A stretch of DNA of 64,000 nucleotides from Serripes groenlandicus (GCA_031761405.1 JASEVX010000005.1:6779724-6843723); one strand, 5' to 3'. Counted from the first letter of the stretch, positions 32,450 to 42,837 are shown. The notes: generated by a model not told the origin, from the letters alone. Numbers and translations: made by a program.

Positions 32450-32960
32450 TCGAAAGTGAATTGAAAACATTTTTTGGGAAAAAGAGAAATTGCTCTTTTT
32501 GAGGAGTCGTCTTCTGCAAGATCATTAACTCTTTCCCACAGATGACTTTGAACATATTTTAAAGGGTATGTTATTTATTTTTCCTTTGTTTACGGCTTTT
32601 AAACTAGATAAAAAAATGTAAGGAAAGGATGCATCACTGATAAAAAGCAGTTTCTCTACTGTTTGTCGCGTGTAAAATATAGCCTTAGGAGAGATTGTCA
32701 TTCTGTCATAAGTCGAGTCCCTGCTTCAACACCAAAATTTGAGTCTCAAAAATTCGACTTATGGCCGCGGATATATGGTATATGAGGGAAAGTGTTAAAT
32801 ATCATCGGTATAAGACGCTTTTGACATCTCTGCAACAGAAGACATTTGAAAACGATGCAGCAAGGGAGAAATTTAATAATTGTTCTTTCATTAATAGTGA
32901 GCTTTCATATTTTTGACTAAATGTTTTCAAAATCATCTGCTGCCGATTTGATGTTTGTTT
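32450..32960. repeat. Cluster of decayed MITE-A pieces
   Basis: TTAACTCTTTCCCACAGATG, GTATATGAGGGAAAGTGTTAA and TATAAGACGCTTTTGACATC are MITE ends in three separate remnants. Confidence 0.45.
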
Positions 32961-32964
32961 AAAG

Positions 32965-33230
32965 AAGAGCACCACCAGCGAACACTAATGCTCTTCTTCT
33001 TTTTTACTAAGTCGTAAAAGGGGGCATTAATGAATAATGATTAAAGCCAAAGTTAAGTGACTTGGTATAGACATACCTAGGAACATGGGTACCAAGTTTC
33101 ATTTGAAAATGTTGAAAGGTTTCGAGTTATGAGGTAAGGTTAAAGTTTTGTGACAACGACGATGCCGACGGTATCACAATACCCCAGCTTTTTTCTTCGA
33201 AAAACAGACAAGCTAACATGTACAAAAGAC
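32965..33230 (+). repeat. Family E element
   Basis: AGAGCACCACCAGCGAACAC is at the left, with GGGGGCATTAATGAATAATG as in the 20521 copy. It ends in the GACAACGACGATGCCGACGG and TTCTTCGAAAAA region, directly upstream of the donor of the next exon. Confidence 0.5.
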
Positions 33231-33234
33231 TTAC

Positions 33235-33315
33235 CCTATCTTCTGAGGTGTCTCCTTTACTCTCATCTTTTGATTCTTCTTTGTTCTCCTTGTCCTTGTC
33301 CTCTTCTTCTCCGGC
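33235..33315 (-). CDS. PPP1R12A: MYPT exon 11 in this window: acidic segment after the second inhibitory site
   Basis: The exon has 27 codons and is phase 0 at both ends. It starts after CCCACAG and ends AGG before GTAAGTC. It begins AGEEEDKDKENKEESKDES and ends GDTSEDR. It follows the RRSTG exon in frame, as the vertebrate acidic stretch (TQDSDENEQEQQSDTEEG) follows the T853 site. It is probably disordered. It is the last exon of the continuous 660-codon frame, because the next recognised exon downstream does not accept its phase. Confidence 0.88.
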
Positions 33316-33407
33316 CTGTGGGGAAAACAAACAAATATTCATCTCTTCACCGTTCTGGTGGAAAACAAACAAGCTTTCAATATTACAACAATAGACAGAT
33401 AAAACAA

Positions 33408-34829
33408 GAGGGCCATGATGGCCCTGGAATCGCTCACCTGATTTTTTTTTTCACTTTAGCTATATAAGCCCCGCCATCTGGCGGGCATAGTTTCCAACCA
33501 ATCGACTTGGCTTGAAGGAATCTGATAGAGGGTCACCCTAGGAACATTTCTACAAAATTATTTGAAAATCGGCCTGACACTTTTGGAGGAGAAGATTTTT
33601 TAAGTTTTCACTATAGCCATAAAAGGCAAAATAGCCCCGCCCCCTTGTGGCCATGTTTTTTGACCAATCAACATGGCTTGAAGGAATCTGATAGAGGGTC
33701 ATCCAAGGAACATTTCTACAAAATTATTTGAAAATCGGCCAGACACTTTTGGAAGAGAAGATATTTTAAGTTTGCACTATAGCTATATAAGGCAAAATAG
33801 CCTGGCCCCCCCTGGCGGCCATCATTTTCGACCAATCAACATGGCTTGAAGGAATCTGATAGAGGGTCATCCAAGGAACATTTCTACAAAATTATTTGAA
33901 AATCGGCCTGACACTTTTGGAGGAGAAGATTTTTTAAGTTTTCACTATAGCCATATAAGGCAAAAAAGCCCCGCCCCCCCCTGGCGGCCATGTTTTTCGA
34001 CCAATCAACATGGCTTCAAGGAATCTGATAGAGAGTCACCCAAGGAACATTTCTACAAAATAAGTTCAAAATCTGCCAACCAATTTGGGAGGAGAAGAAT
34101 TTTGATTTTTTTTTTCGTTTTGTTGCCATGGAAACAAGAATTCTGCATGGATCCCAATAATTTGAAGGAATTCTAGTGAGGTCATTGAGAGGATGCTTTC
34201 TGTGAAGTTTCATCCCAATTGACCCACTGGTTACTGAGGAGAATATGTTGAAGATTTTTTAAGTTTTCACTATAACCATAAAAGGCAAAATAGCCCCGCC
34301 CCCTGGCGGCCATGTTTTTCAACCAATCAACATGGCTTGAAGGAATCTGATAGAGGGTCACCCAAGGAACATTTCTACAAAATTATTTGAAAATAGGCCC
34401 GACACTTTTGGAGGAGAAGATTTTTTAAGTTTGCACTATAGCCATATAAGGCAAAATAGCCCCCAGCCCCCCCCCCCCCCCCCTGGCGGCCATGTTTTTC
34501 GACCAATCAACATGGCTTAAAGGAATCTGATAGAGATCCACCCAAGGATCATTTCTACAAAATAATTTGAAAATCGGCCTGACACTTTCGGAGGAGAAGA
34601 TTTTTTAAGAATTTTGAAGTTTTTTTCCATTTCGTTGCCATGGAAACCAGAATTCTGCATGGATCCCAAAAAATTTAAGGAATTCTGGTGAGGACATTGA
34701 GAGGATGCTTTCTGTGAAGTTTCATCCCAGTTGACCCACCGGTTACAGAGGAGAAAATCTTGCCGGACGCCGGACATAGGGCGATCACAATAACTCACCC
34801 TGAGCACTTCGTGCACAGGTGAGCTAAAA
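33408..34829 (+). mobile_element. Family D element, largest copy, with tandem core
   Basis: The left end is ACAAGAGGGCCATGATGGCCC, then CGCTCACCTGA. At least six core units of about 165-180 bp are marked by GACCAATCAACATGGCTT and ATCGGCC.GACACTTTTGG. Two have a longer variant (GTTGCCATGGAAAC, GAGAGGATGCTTTCTG). The right stem-loop is AACTCACCCTGAGCAC TTC GTGCACAGGTGAGCT at about 34793-34827. A poly-C run of 15 or more lies near 34466-34482. Confidence 0.78.
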
Positions 34830-34884
34830 ATCAATATCAGGTGTAATTTTTGTTTGTGCATTACACTTATTGTGTTCTGTCACC

Positions 34885-35362
34885 TTGTAAACTGATATAA
34901 CTTTAATCAACCGCAGCTGTCATGGTGTGACAAACCAACAAGCTCAATTTCAAACTTCATAAAGTAGCAAACAACCACAGCTGAAAATTCCACAAAATTT
35001 TGTCTGGATGTCATCCTTTTCTTTCCCATTTCTTCGATCTCCGCAGTGAATACAACTTGGGAAACCCAAAATATACATGTGACTATTCCAGCCAATCGTA
35101 TTTGCGATATTTTGTCTGGATGTCATCCATTTCTTTCCCATTTCTTCGACTGATATAACTTCAATCAACCGCAGCGCAGCTGTCATGGTGTGACAAACCA
35201 ACAAGCTCAATTTCAAACTTCATAAAGTAACAAACAACCAGCTGAAAATTCCGCAAAATTTTGTCTGGATGTCATCCATTTCTTCGATCTCCGTAGTGAA
35301 TACAACTTGGGAAACCCAAAATATACATGTGACTATTCCAGCCAATCGTATTTGCGATATGT
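34885..35362. repeat. Direct tandem duplication of about 260 bp
   Basis: 34886-35112 and 35149-35362 share CTGTCATGGTGTGACAAACC, TTTGTCTGGATGTCATCC and CAGCCAATCGTATTTGCGAT with few differences. The second copy has a GCAGC insertion and lacks TTTTCTTTCCCA. The low divergence suggests a recent event. No function was recognised. Confidence 0.8.
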
Positions 35363-35616
35363 AAATTAAAACTATTTAGCTCAAACGTATGCAGTAAACG
35401 TCATCAATATTGGGGCCGTTGAATAGGCATGCGCACAAGACATGTATTGATTGTAAACTTCCGCAAATATTGCAAAACTGAAAGTATACTCCCAGCCACT
35501 CGGTAAATCTTGAAAGTTCACTGCAATTACCGCGAATTGTCAAAGAAATAACCCTGTAAAAGATCGACGATTAGAAATGCGTATCAATTTAACCCCGTTA
35601 ATATGGCTGTGCCGCT
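35363..35616. other. Intron sequence, nothing recognised
   Basis: It is slightly richer in CpG than its surroundings (GGCATGCGCAC, ACCGCGAATTG), but no promoter element or exon is clear. Confidence 0.4.
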
Positions 35617-36206
35617 ATGTTTTTTTGATAGAGGGTCACCAAAGGAACCTGTGTGCCAAATTATTTTCAAATCGAACCTTGAATATTTTCAAAGTTTAAC
35701 TAAATATACATTTATGGAAAGCAAGCCCACCCACCCCTTGGCGTCTATATTTTTCAACGGTTTCGAATAATTTAAACAAATTTAATACGGGGTCACCCAA
35801 GGAACATTTGTGCCAATCATTTTCAAATCAGGCTTGTGCTTTTTTACAAGAATATTTTTAATAATTTCACAATAAAAAGGTATTAGGAAAATAAGCCCTG
35901 ATCCCTGGGGGCCATGTTTTTTAATGGATAGAAATACTTTAGACAATCTTGGTAGAGGGTCACTAAAGGAACAGTAACACTGCTGTGCATAATTATTTTC
36001 AAATCAAACCAGTACTTTTGGACATGAAGTTTTAACCATACAAATATAAGAAAGAATAGCTCCTCCTCCTTGCAGCCATGTTTTTCAATGGATCAGAATT
36101 ATTTAAACAATCTTGGTAGAGGGTCACACAAAGAACTTAGTTGTTTGTAGGAAAATGTGAAAGGTCACAATAGCTCACCCCACACTTTGTGCTCAGGTGA
36201 GCTAAA
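35617..36206 (+). mobile_element. Family D element, left end missing
   Basis: Three core units are marked by GATAGAGGGTCACC or GGTAGAGGGTCAC. The right stem-loop is AGCTCACCCCACAC TTT GTGCTCAGGTGAGCT at about 36172-36206. Confidence 0.68.
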
Positions 36207-36657
36207 AACCTGTGAAAAGTTTCAATTCAAAACCACAAGTAGCTACCGATATACATTGTTGCATACACAAACTTTAAGCGTAATGAGACACCAACACCTA
36301 GCTGACTGAAATTGCTCTCCATACTCTGAATAGTTGAGCTTAAAATGATAGGTAAAGAAAAGCAAAGGCCTCGATAAGTATACGAAACGTTTGTCCTGCA
36401 ATATCCCTCATGTCTTGATTAAACACAACGTCGGGTGACCAAGTCAAATCTTTTGAGTTCCCACAGCAAAGGTTTGAAGGTGAAATAAGGATTTAAAAAA
36501 AAAAAAAATCAACTGTAAAATAGTATTAAAGAAAAAGTGCTTATTGAAGAGATAAACATCCAAGTACGTGAAAAATATATGTTAACTTTAGGTCAACAAA
36601 AGAGTTAGAAAACCCAAATCTGATAAGTGATGATCTTTTTCATTAAACAAAGAGTGC

Positions 36658-36765
36658 TGAAGGAACACATGTCATGTGTTGCCTGTCAATATGTCAGTAA
36701 ATGAAAGTGTAAAGGACAGATGACTGACAAGTGATCCCTATGTGTCACCCTGTAAAGTTCAAAAA
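36658..36765 (+). repeat. Dispersed repeat family G
   Basis: GAAGGAACACATGTCATG, GCCTGTCAATATGTCAGT and AAGTGATCCCTATGTGTCAC match the copies at 24263 and 49366. Confidence 0.55.
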
Positions 36766-36879
36766 AATTGTAAATCCCTTAACCAACAAAAAGCACAAAC
36801 TTCACAATCCAGGAAAAGCTTCACAGCCAAAAAGAGGTGCTTAAGAATGAGTGAGTGATTGGGGAAAAACGCTCAATTT

Positions 36880-37725
36880 AAACAAGAGGGCCATGATGGC
36901 CCTGGTTCGCTCAGCTGAGTAATGCAATGTCATCCATCATGCCAACCACAATAACTCATTTTACCTATCAACATGGCTTGAAGTAATCTTAGAGTGTCAC
37001 CCAAGGAACATTTCCACAAAATTATTTAGAAATTGGCTAGATACTTTTGTAGAAGATTTTTTTTTAAGGTTTTCATTATAGCCATATCAGGCAAAACAGC
37101 CCTGCACCCAGACGGCCATGTTTGTCTACCAATCATTCAACATTGCCCGAAGGAACATGATACAGGGTCACCATAGAAATATTTCTACAACATTATTTGA
37201 AAAACTGCGAGATAAATCCAGCAGAGAACTTTTTTTAGTTTTCACTATAGCCATACAAGGCAAAAAGCAGCTATGTTGTTTGACCAATCTGATAGAATCT
37301 GATAGAGGGTCACCCAAGGAACATTCCTACAAAATTAATTGGAAATCTGCAAGATACTTTCGGCGAAGGAAGATTTCTTAAAATGTTCACTTTAGCCACT
37401 ATAGCCATATAAGGCAAATCAACCCCACCTCCTGGCGGCTTCGTTTTTCAACCAATCAACATGGCTCAAGGAATCTGATAGACGGTCACAAAAGATTAAT
37501 TTCTACAGAAATATTTGAAAATCAGCCAACCGGTTTGGGACGAGAATCTTTTGTTTTCTTAATGTTGCCATGGAAACCAGAATTCTGCATGGATCAAAAA
37601 CATTTGAGGGAATTTCATAAGAACATTGAGAGGATGCTTTCTGTGAAGTTTCATCCCAATTGACCTGCTGGTTACATGGGAAAAGATGTTGATGGATGAA
37701 GCACATCCGTACTTAAATGAGCTAA
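36880..37725 (+). mobile_element. Family D element, right hairpin lost
   Basis: AACAAGAGGGCCATGATGGC, then TTCGCTCAGCTGAGTAATGC. About four core units follow, and the last has the GTTGCCATGGAAACC variant. The right end decays near ACTTAAATGAGCTAA. Confidence 0.7.
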
Positions 37726-37734
37726 TATCATATC

Positions 37735-37835
37735 ACAGTGGCCACCATCTTTCCATGTGTTTCCTCGTTTTCTCACACCAGTATTCCACACAACAGTTTT
37801 TCCAAGCCGCTGGCTCCTTTTCGCAATCATTAAGA
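37735..37835 (-). repeat. SINE-1 fragment
   Basis: GTGGCCACCATCTTTCCATG, TGTTTCCTCGTTTTCTCACAC and GTATTCCACACAACA match the 3' body of SINE-1. The head and tail are absent. Confidence 0.65.
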
Positions 37836-37911
37836 GTGAATGAGAAATTTACATGAGGATGTGATTCTCATGTTTGGATAAGTGCCGATGAAATATGAGA
37901 GTACCTAATTC

Positions 37912-38122
37912 TTAACCCTTTCCTAAATGCAAAAAAAAAAACCAGCAACAAATAACTTTGAAAACATCTAGTGAAAAATATGGAAAACTCCATAAATGGA
38001 AGTACAGTGTATACTTATTAAGTAAAGTTGAACACATTGTGGCAAGAAAAGAAATTGCTCATGTTAAGCAATATCTCCTTTTGCGACAATGTTTCAAAAG
38101 TTGTCTGAATGTAGGAAAGGGT
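37912..38122 (-). mobile_element. MITE-A, older subtype
   Basis: The ends are TTAACCCTTTCCTAAATGC and GAATGTAGGAAAGGGTCAA. Confidence 0.68.
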
Positions 38123-38308
38123 CAAAACAGCACAACAAAAACATTATGTTTTATGTTCTGTCTGAAGATAATGGGTCTACTGTAAAATTCATGCTTTCTT
38201 TTTTCCCAGTGTTTTCAAATCTGGAGAGTCAAAATGGCATATGCATATATAAATTCATATCTATTATCTAAATAAGATATCAGTGAAACCGATGGATGCT
38301 CCATTGAT

Positions 38309-38546
38309 TTAACCATTTCCCTCATACGACAATTCTGCAGCAGACGACTTTGAACATATTTTGTCAAAAAATAGAAAATCTCTATAATTAAATGGATAGA
38401 TAGATAACCTATGACTAAAAGTGGAAAACACTGTGGCAAAAGGAGAAATTGCTCGTTTTGAGCAATTTCTTCTTTTGTCACTATGTTTTCAAAACACCGT
38501 CTGCTGCAGAGGTGTCAGAAAGCGTCTATATGAGGGAAAGGGTTAA
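38309..38546 (-). mobile_element. MITE-A, full length
   Basis: TTAACCATTTCCCTCATACGAC to CTATATGAGGGAAAGGGTTAA. An ATAG microduplication (GGATAGATAGATAACC) adds eight bases. Confidence 0.87.
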
Positions 38547-38549
38547 AGT

Positions 38550-38822
38550 CAGTAGTTGCTGAAAAATAGCCCGGACAAAAATGTCCTGTCATATTATATA
38601 GAAATTAAAAGGGCAATAACTCTTGTGAAAAATCATCGAACCGGAACATGGTGATAATATGCACATCTCCTTGTGTTAGTGAAGCTTTCCGTATCGTTTC
38701 ATTGAATTCAAGTGAGTAGTTGCTGAGAAAAAAGCCCGGACAAAAGCGGGACGGTCAGTAGAACGGTCGAAGCGACGACTAATATGCTCGTCCAGATTTT
38801 CTTCTTCCGGGGAGCATAATAA
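38550..38822 (+). repeat. Two-unit element with a terminal GGGAGCATAATA
   Basis: CAGTAGTTGCTGAAAAATAGCC at 38551 recurs as GAGTAGTTGCTGAGAAAAAAGC at 38713. Between them is AAGGGCAATAACTCTTGTG. The right end ATGCTCGTCCAGA ... TTCCGGGGAGCAT can form a stem. It is similar in plan to the tandem-core elements. Confidence 0.5.
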
Positions 38823-39733
38823 ACACCGCTTATGATGTTATATGATTTTTAATACAGCAATCCAGTGATCCCACAATACCCATGTGACAGGACACGCATT
38901 CAGTGAGATAACCTACTTCATTTTGTGACAAATTCTCCCTAATCTTTCGTATTTCCTATAATCAAAGTAAACAAAATCATATCATAAAGCTAACTAGAAA
39001 TGGGTTTGTTAATAAACACTCTGCCCCCAACCATATGCTTATCCATAAACAAGATAAACATTCTGAAAGCCAAAAATGCAGTCTCTAGAGTGTTAACATA
39101 ATTTGTCTTCAATTTGTCCCAGTGACCTAGTTTTTAATAGGACATGATCTATATTCAATAATTTTGTTTTAGGAGATAATGGCCAGAAAAAGAAACAGTG
39201 ATAAACAAACAAACAAATGACAGCAAAGCCTCAAGTCCCACCTACTTCTAAAGAAGTTGGTGGTATCATAACAATTGCCTTGAAAGATGAATTAACTATC
39301 TCGGTCATTAAATCCTATTTTGGTGTGTTCCATAAATACAGTTCTTAAACTTGGTAGGAGTTATAATTCATGAAGAGACATTTCTCCTTTCAGAAAAAAT
39401 ATATGTTCTACTTTGGTCTTAAAATAATACTGTCACTTCTGAAATTTTCTTCAGACGTTTTCCCCTTAAAAATAAAATTAAAAAAATTCTTGTATATTGG
39501 GCTTAATCTTTACTTCTTAATGGCAAGGTATATTTTGTTATGGCTTTATAACAGACAACTTCTAAAATCATTGAGGAAACAGGAAGAATTGCTCATATGT
39601 TCATGTTCTAGTTAACATCATTACCAAGATTAAAATCCTATAAAAGTAGATAGGCCTTAATAATAACAATAAAGGTGTTTTCTAGCATTAGTCACCTTTA
39701 GCAATGATACTAAATGAGGTATAGTTGTACAAG
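38823..39733. other. Intron sequence, nothing clear
   Basis: One faint MITE-like arm lies at about 39548-39600 (CAGACAACTTCTAAAATC). No exon was found. Confidence 0.45.
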
Positions 39734-39944
39734 TTAACCCTTTCTGACGCTGTTGCAGCAGACAGCTTTTGAAAACATAGTGACAAAAGAAGAAATTGCT
39801 CAAAACGAGCAATTTTTCCTTTTGCCACAATGTTTTCCACTTTGAGTCATATGTTATCCATTAAATTATAGAGATTTTCTTTTTGTTGACAAAATATGTT
39901 CAAAGTCGTCTGCTGCAGAATTGTTGTATGAGGGAAAGGGTTAA
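39734..39944 (+). mobile_element. MITE-A with a left-end deletion, beside a splice donor
   Basis: TTAACCCTTTCTGACGC has lost about 15 bases (the CCTCATATAGACG part). The right end is GTATGAGGGAAAGGGTTAA. The final TTAA is 5 bases from the GT (39950-39951) of the exon carrying the second inhibitory site. Confidence 0.87.
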
Positions 39945-39951
39945 AGCATAC

Positions 39952-40076
39952 CTCGGGAGTGTAGTTAGCTATCCCAGTGGACCTCCGTTCTCTCCTCATC
40001 CTACGATTTCTAATTGCTGTGGACTCAGGTCTCTTTTCTTCCTTTTCATTTTCACTTTTTTCTAGTTCTGAAATTT
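39952..40076 (-). CDS. PPP1R12A: MYPT exon 10 in this window: second inhibitory phosphorylation site (human T853 region)
   Basis: The 125-base exon starts after TTACTTCTTACAG with a 2-base overhang. The first codon, AAA, is completed by the previous exon. It ends GAG before GTATGC in phase 0. The product ISELEKSENEKEEKRPEST is followed by AIRNRRMRRERRSTGIANYTPE. RRERRSTG aligns with vertebrate REKRRSTGVSF, where ROCK phosphorylates T853 and weakens myosin binding. The Thr and the basic residues at -1 to -3 are conserved. The following residues (IANY for VSFW) diverge. Confidence 0.96.
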
Positions 40077-40121
40077 CTGTAAGAAGTAATTGTCACAACA
40101 TAACATAATATTACATATTAC

Positions 40122-40542
40122 TAGTGTTGGGCCATCGGTTCCATTTTTACAATCGATTATCGGTTACAATCACTTGGCCTCATTCGATTAGACATCGATT
40201 ATATAATCGGTTCATACAGTATTGTATTTAACAAGCCTTAATGTTTGCAATGCTTCTTATTATTTATGTTTGATAAAAAATATACCGGCTTAATGTCTTG
40301 TCTTTACTAGGTTGTATCATTTTATTGCCGAAAAAACACTTTGTTTTGATTTCAAGTTGTTGTATTTACATGCTAGCCCACAAGAGTAATCTTCCTTGTG
40401 AAAGCGAATATTAATCAAACATAAACGAAACAAAAAAGGTGAACCGATTGATAATCAATTGTGGTAAATTGTAATTGATTATCGCTAACGTGATGCATAT
40501 CCGATCAACTTTCGATTATAATCGATCATCGTCCCAACACTA
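40122..40542. mobile_element. hAT-type MITE, 421 bp
   Basis: The termini are TAGTGTTGGGCCATCGGTT and GATCATCGTCCCAACACTA, giving 10-bp perfect ends plus interrupted pairing inside. An exact 8-bp duplication CATATTAC flanks it at 40114-40121 and 40543-40550. The TAGTGTTGGG end and 8-bp duplication are hAT hallmarks. The interior is full of ATCGATTAT-like inverted motifs and has no ORF. Confidence 0.92.
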
Positions 40543-40722
40543 CATATTACACACACTTTATTCACCAAGTAATGTCAACATTATACACATGGATATAAAT
40601 AAGAAATTAACAGTTTGATTAACTATTAACTATGAAATATTTTAAGACAATAAATGTAAAATAGAAGTTACTTATCTTGGTAAACGTCAACATAACAATC
40701 ATTAGAAAAGTTGCAGAAGTGT

Positions 40723-40952
40723 TTAACCCTTTCCCTCATATAGACGCTTTCTGATGCCTCTGCAGCAGAAGACTTTATGAAAACATAGTGACAAAAGAAG
40801 AAATTGCTCAAAACGAGCAATTTCTCCTTTTGCCACAATGTTTTCCACTTTTAGCCATAGGTTATCCATTCAATTATAGAGATTTTCTATTTTTTGGCAA
40901 AATATGTTCAAAGTCGTCTGCTGCAGAATTGTCGTATGAGGGAAAGGATTAA
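40723..40952 (+). mobile_element. MITE-A, full length (230 bp)
   Basis: Both ends are intact; the right one is GGGAAAGGATTAA. It has the younger subtype's GCTCAAAACGAGC loop variant. Confidence 0.9.
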
Positions 40953-41039
40953 AGCCTGTTTAGAAATAAAGAAGCGTAACCTTTGCAACAAATTTTTCAA
41001 AAGAGATCCAATGCAGTTTACATGTTTCATGGAAAGGAA

Positions 41040-41222
41040 TAACAAGAGCACCGCGTACGGCACAGACGCTCGACTGATAGGGAGAAAAAAAAAATAAAAA
41101 AAAATGAGCTAAACAAAAAACCTTAACCGGACGACCACGCCGCCGCCGCCGACGACGACCACGCCAGGGTCATGACAATAGCTCTCTTTTTTTTCAAAAG
41201 TCGAGCTAAAAAAGAAAATGTT
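41040..41222 (+). repeat. Family E element, short
   Basis: It starts AAGAGCACCGCGTACGGCAC. After A-runs it ends GACCACGCCGCCGCCGCC and CAAAAGTCGAGCTAAAAAAG. It reaches to within about 10 bases of the splice donor at 41229-41230. Confidence 0.5.
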
Positions 41223-41230
41223 ATATTTAC

Positions 41231-41413
41231 TTTTATCTGCTTCCCTGTCTCTTCGCAATTCAATTCTAGAAGAAGGGTCCTCATCTGCTGTTCGTATTCT
41301 GTCCGTACGTAGAGATGCAGATCGAGTGAGATTGGCAGCGGTTCCTAGACTAGTGTTACTTAAATCTGTTGATAAGGCATTCCGTTCTATCCGCTGATTT
41401 CGAGGTACGTAAG
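41231..41413 (-). CDS. PPP1R12A: MYPT exon 9 in this window: Ser/Arg-rich linker
   Basis: The 183-base exon starts after TTTGTCCACAG. Its first two bases complete a Thr codon begun in the previous exon, and its last base starts the Lys codon of the next. It encodes TYVPRNQRIERNALSTDLS, then a stretch with LTRSASLRTDRIRTADEDP and ELRRDREADK. RSASLR and SSRIELRR are basophilic-kinase-like motifs, by inference. The donor is AAAA before GTAAATATA. The linker between the two inhibitory sites is poorly conserved in the family, so I assign it by phase and position. Confidence 0.88.
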
Positions 41414-41487
41414 CTGTGGACAAATTTTAATTAAGTAATTAAATTTCTCAACATTAATGACCTTTTGGATGTATCCATAGCTGAAAT

Positions 41488-41912
41488 CTGCAGTTTTTTT
41501 AAGTTTTTACATTACTATTATACACATATAATGAAAACAAGCTCCACCCCCTGGTGGTCATGTTTCTCAATGGATCGGAAATAATTTGAACAATCTTGGT
41601 CGAGGTTTACCCAAGGAACATTTGCGAAAAATTATTTTCAAATCGGGCCTGTACCTTTAGACAAGCAAGTTTTGGCATTTTTCCCCTTTTCTGATGCCGA
41701 AGCAACCAAAGTTCTGCATGGAATTGAATTCTTTGAACAACTTTGAAACAAAACCACCTAAGGAACATTCCTGTGAAATTATTTTGAAATTGGTCCATTG
41801 GTTTAGGAGAAGTTGTTTGTAGAAGAATTTAAACAGACAGACGACGACAACAACCGACGACGAACAACGGATGGTGAGTGATCACAAAAGCTCAGGTGAG
41901 CTTAAAACTAAC
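41488..41912 (+). mobile_element. Family D element inside a short intron
   Basis: CAAGCTCCACCCCCTGGTGG and two core units are followed by GACAGACGACGACAAC. The right end GATCACAAAAGCTCAGGTGAGCTT has a shortened hairpin. It occupies most of a 588-bp intron. Confidence 0.65.
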
Positions 41913-42001
41913 AGGGCAGCTCAGAATTAATTTATTTAGTATATGCAATTTATTATTTAGTTACATCTTTATTAAATCTTACAGGATGATGGATGACTTA
42001 C

Positions 42002-42092
42002 TTGAATCTGTGGAATATAAACTAGGGGAAGGAGCACTATGGGATAGATCTCTTTCTACACGGGACCTTCGAAAACTACCACGAGTTTCATC
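42002..42092 (-). CDS. PPP1R12A: MYPT exon 8 in this window: Ser-rich linker
   Basis: It has 30 codons plus one base (91 bases), starting after TTATTTTCAG. It encodes DETRGSFRRSRVERDLSHS, then APSPSLYSTDS. This corresponds to the DEYKQKYSRTYDETY...SSSLYASS region of vertebrate MYPT1 in position and partly in sequence. The donor is TCAA before GTAAGTC, leaving one base that the next exon completes to a Thr codon. FRRSR and SAPSPS are possible phosphorylation motifs, by inference. Confidence 0.9.
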
Positions 42093-42137
42093 CTGAAAAT
42101 AACACAAATTGGAGGTCAACTCTTCTACACTCATATA

Positions 42138-42256
42138 TCAACCCTCTCCCACATACAAAGGCTTTCTGACACATCAGCAGTAGGCAAATTTTTGAAAACA
42201 ATGTGGAAAATTATTCATCATAAGCAATTTCTTTTTTTTGCCACAATGTTTTCAGT
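42138..42256 (+). repeat. MITE-A, 3'-truncated
   Basis: It starts TCAACCCTCTCCCACATAC and includes the left arm and the central loop CATAAGCAATTTC. The right part is missing. It fills about a quarter of a 436-bp intron. Confidence 0.6.
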
Positions 42257-42528
42257 AAAAAAAAAATCCACTTTATTTGAAATTCTGGTGCAATTCTTCA
42301 TGACAAAAATCTTTTTATGAAAAGGTTTTAATCTTTTACGTTATGTTTATACTGTTAAAATGCATTGCCTGTTTTTTATCTTTTCTTTCATCTACAAGAA
42401 GGATCATATATCATTGACTAGTTGAAAACATAGTGATTAAGCCAATTCTGGAATGGTGCCTAAAACGTAATTCTTAATATCAACCAGTATATATCTAGTG
42501 AATTCCATCAAAAGGCTGTGATGCTTAC

Positions 42529-42837
42529 TTCTTTTTTACCGGCATCCTCCCTTTCAGCTCTTGTCCGTCTCCACGAGGACACTGATGAAAGGTCCGATTC
42601 GTTACTAGATTGAGTCCTACGTACACTATTAATATCACTAGAAAGTCTATCACTAATATTGCTACTAGAACTGTCAGTCACGTCCTGAGGTTTCCTAGTG
42701 TCACTTATCCGGTTCCTATCCAACGGTCCTGTAGTTGTTGTTGTTGCTGTTGTTGTGGATGCGCCCGACTGATCGTTGTTGTTGTCTGTTTTACGTAAAA
42801 CTTCATTTGCCTGTTGAACTTCTTCCAATGTTACACC
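42529..42837 (-). CDS. PPP1R12A: MYPT exon 7 in this window: starts directly after the main inhibitory site
   Basis: It has 103 codons and is phase 0 at both ends, starting after CTATTTTACAG and ending GAA before GTAAGC. It begins GVTLEEVQQANEVLRKTD, matching vertebrate GVTLTDLQEAEKTIGRS after RRSTQ. A Thr-rich run (ASTTTATTTTTG, from ACA/ACC repeats) and Ser/Arg-rich sequence with SSVSSWRRTRAERED follow. The GVTL residues are part of the inhibitory-site consensus, so the intron splits the site between Q and G. The repeat-encoded Thr run may vary in length. Confidence 0.96.

Larger units (their letters stand above)
15493..33234 (-). other. 17.7-kb intron (may hide one small exon)
   Basis: This is the longest interval between recognised exons, and most of its identifiable content is repeats, listed separately. 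The phase mismatch between its flanking exons predicts a missed exon of length 3n+2 within it. I scanned non-repeat islands for splice-site-bounded segments of Asp/Glu/Ser-rich coding sequence and found none convincing. Confidence 0.6.

Noticed and set aside
33150..33467. 105-codon plus-strand ORF over the acidic exon
   Set aside because: It is antisense to a minus-strand exon with good splice sites and phase. The plus-strand peptide runs into family D repeat sequence.
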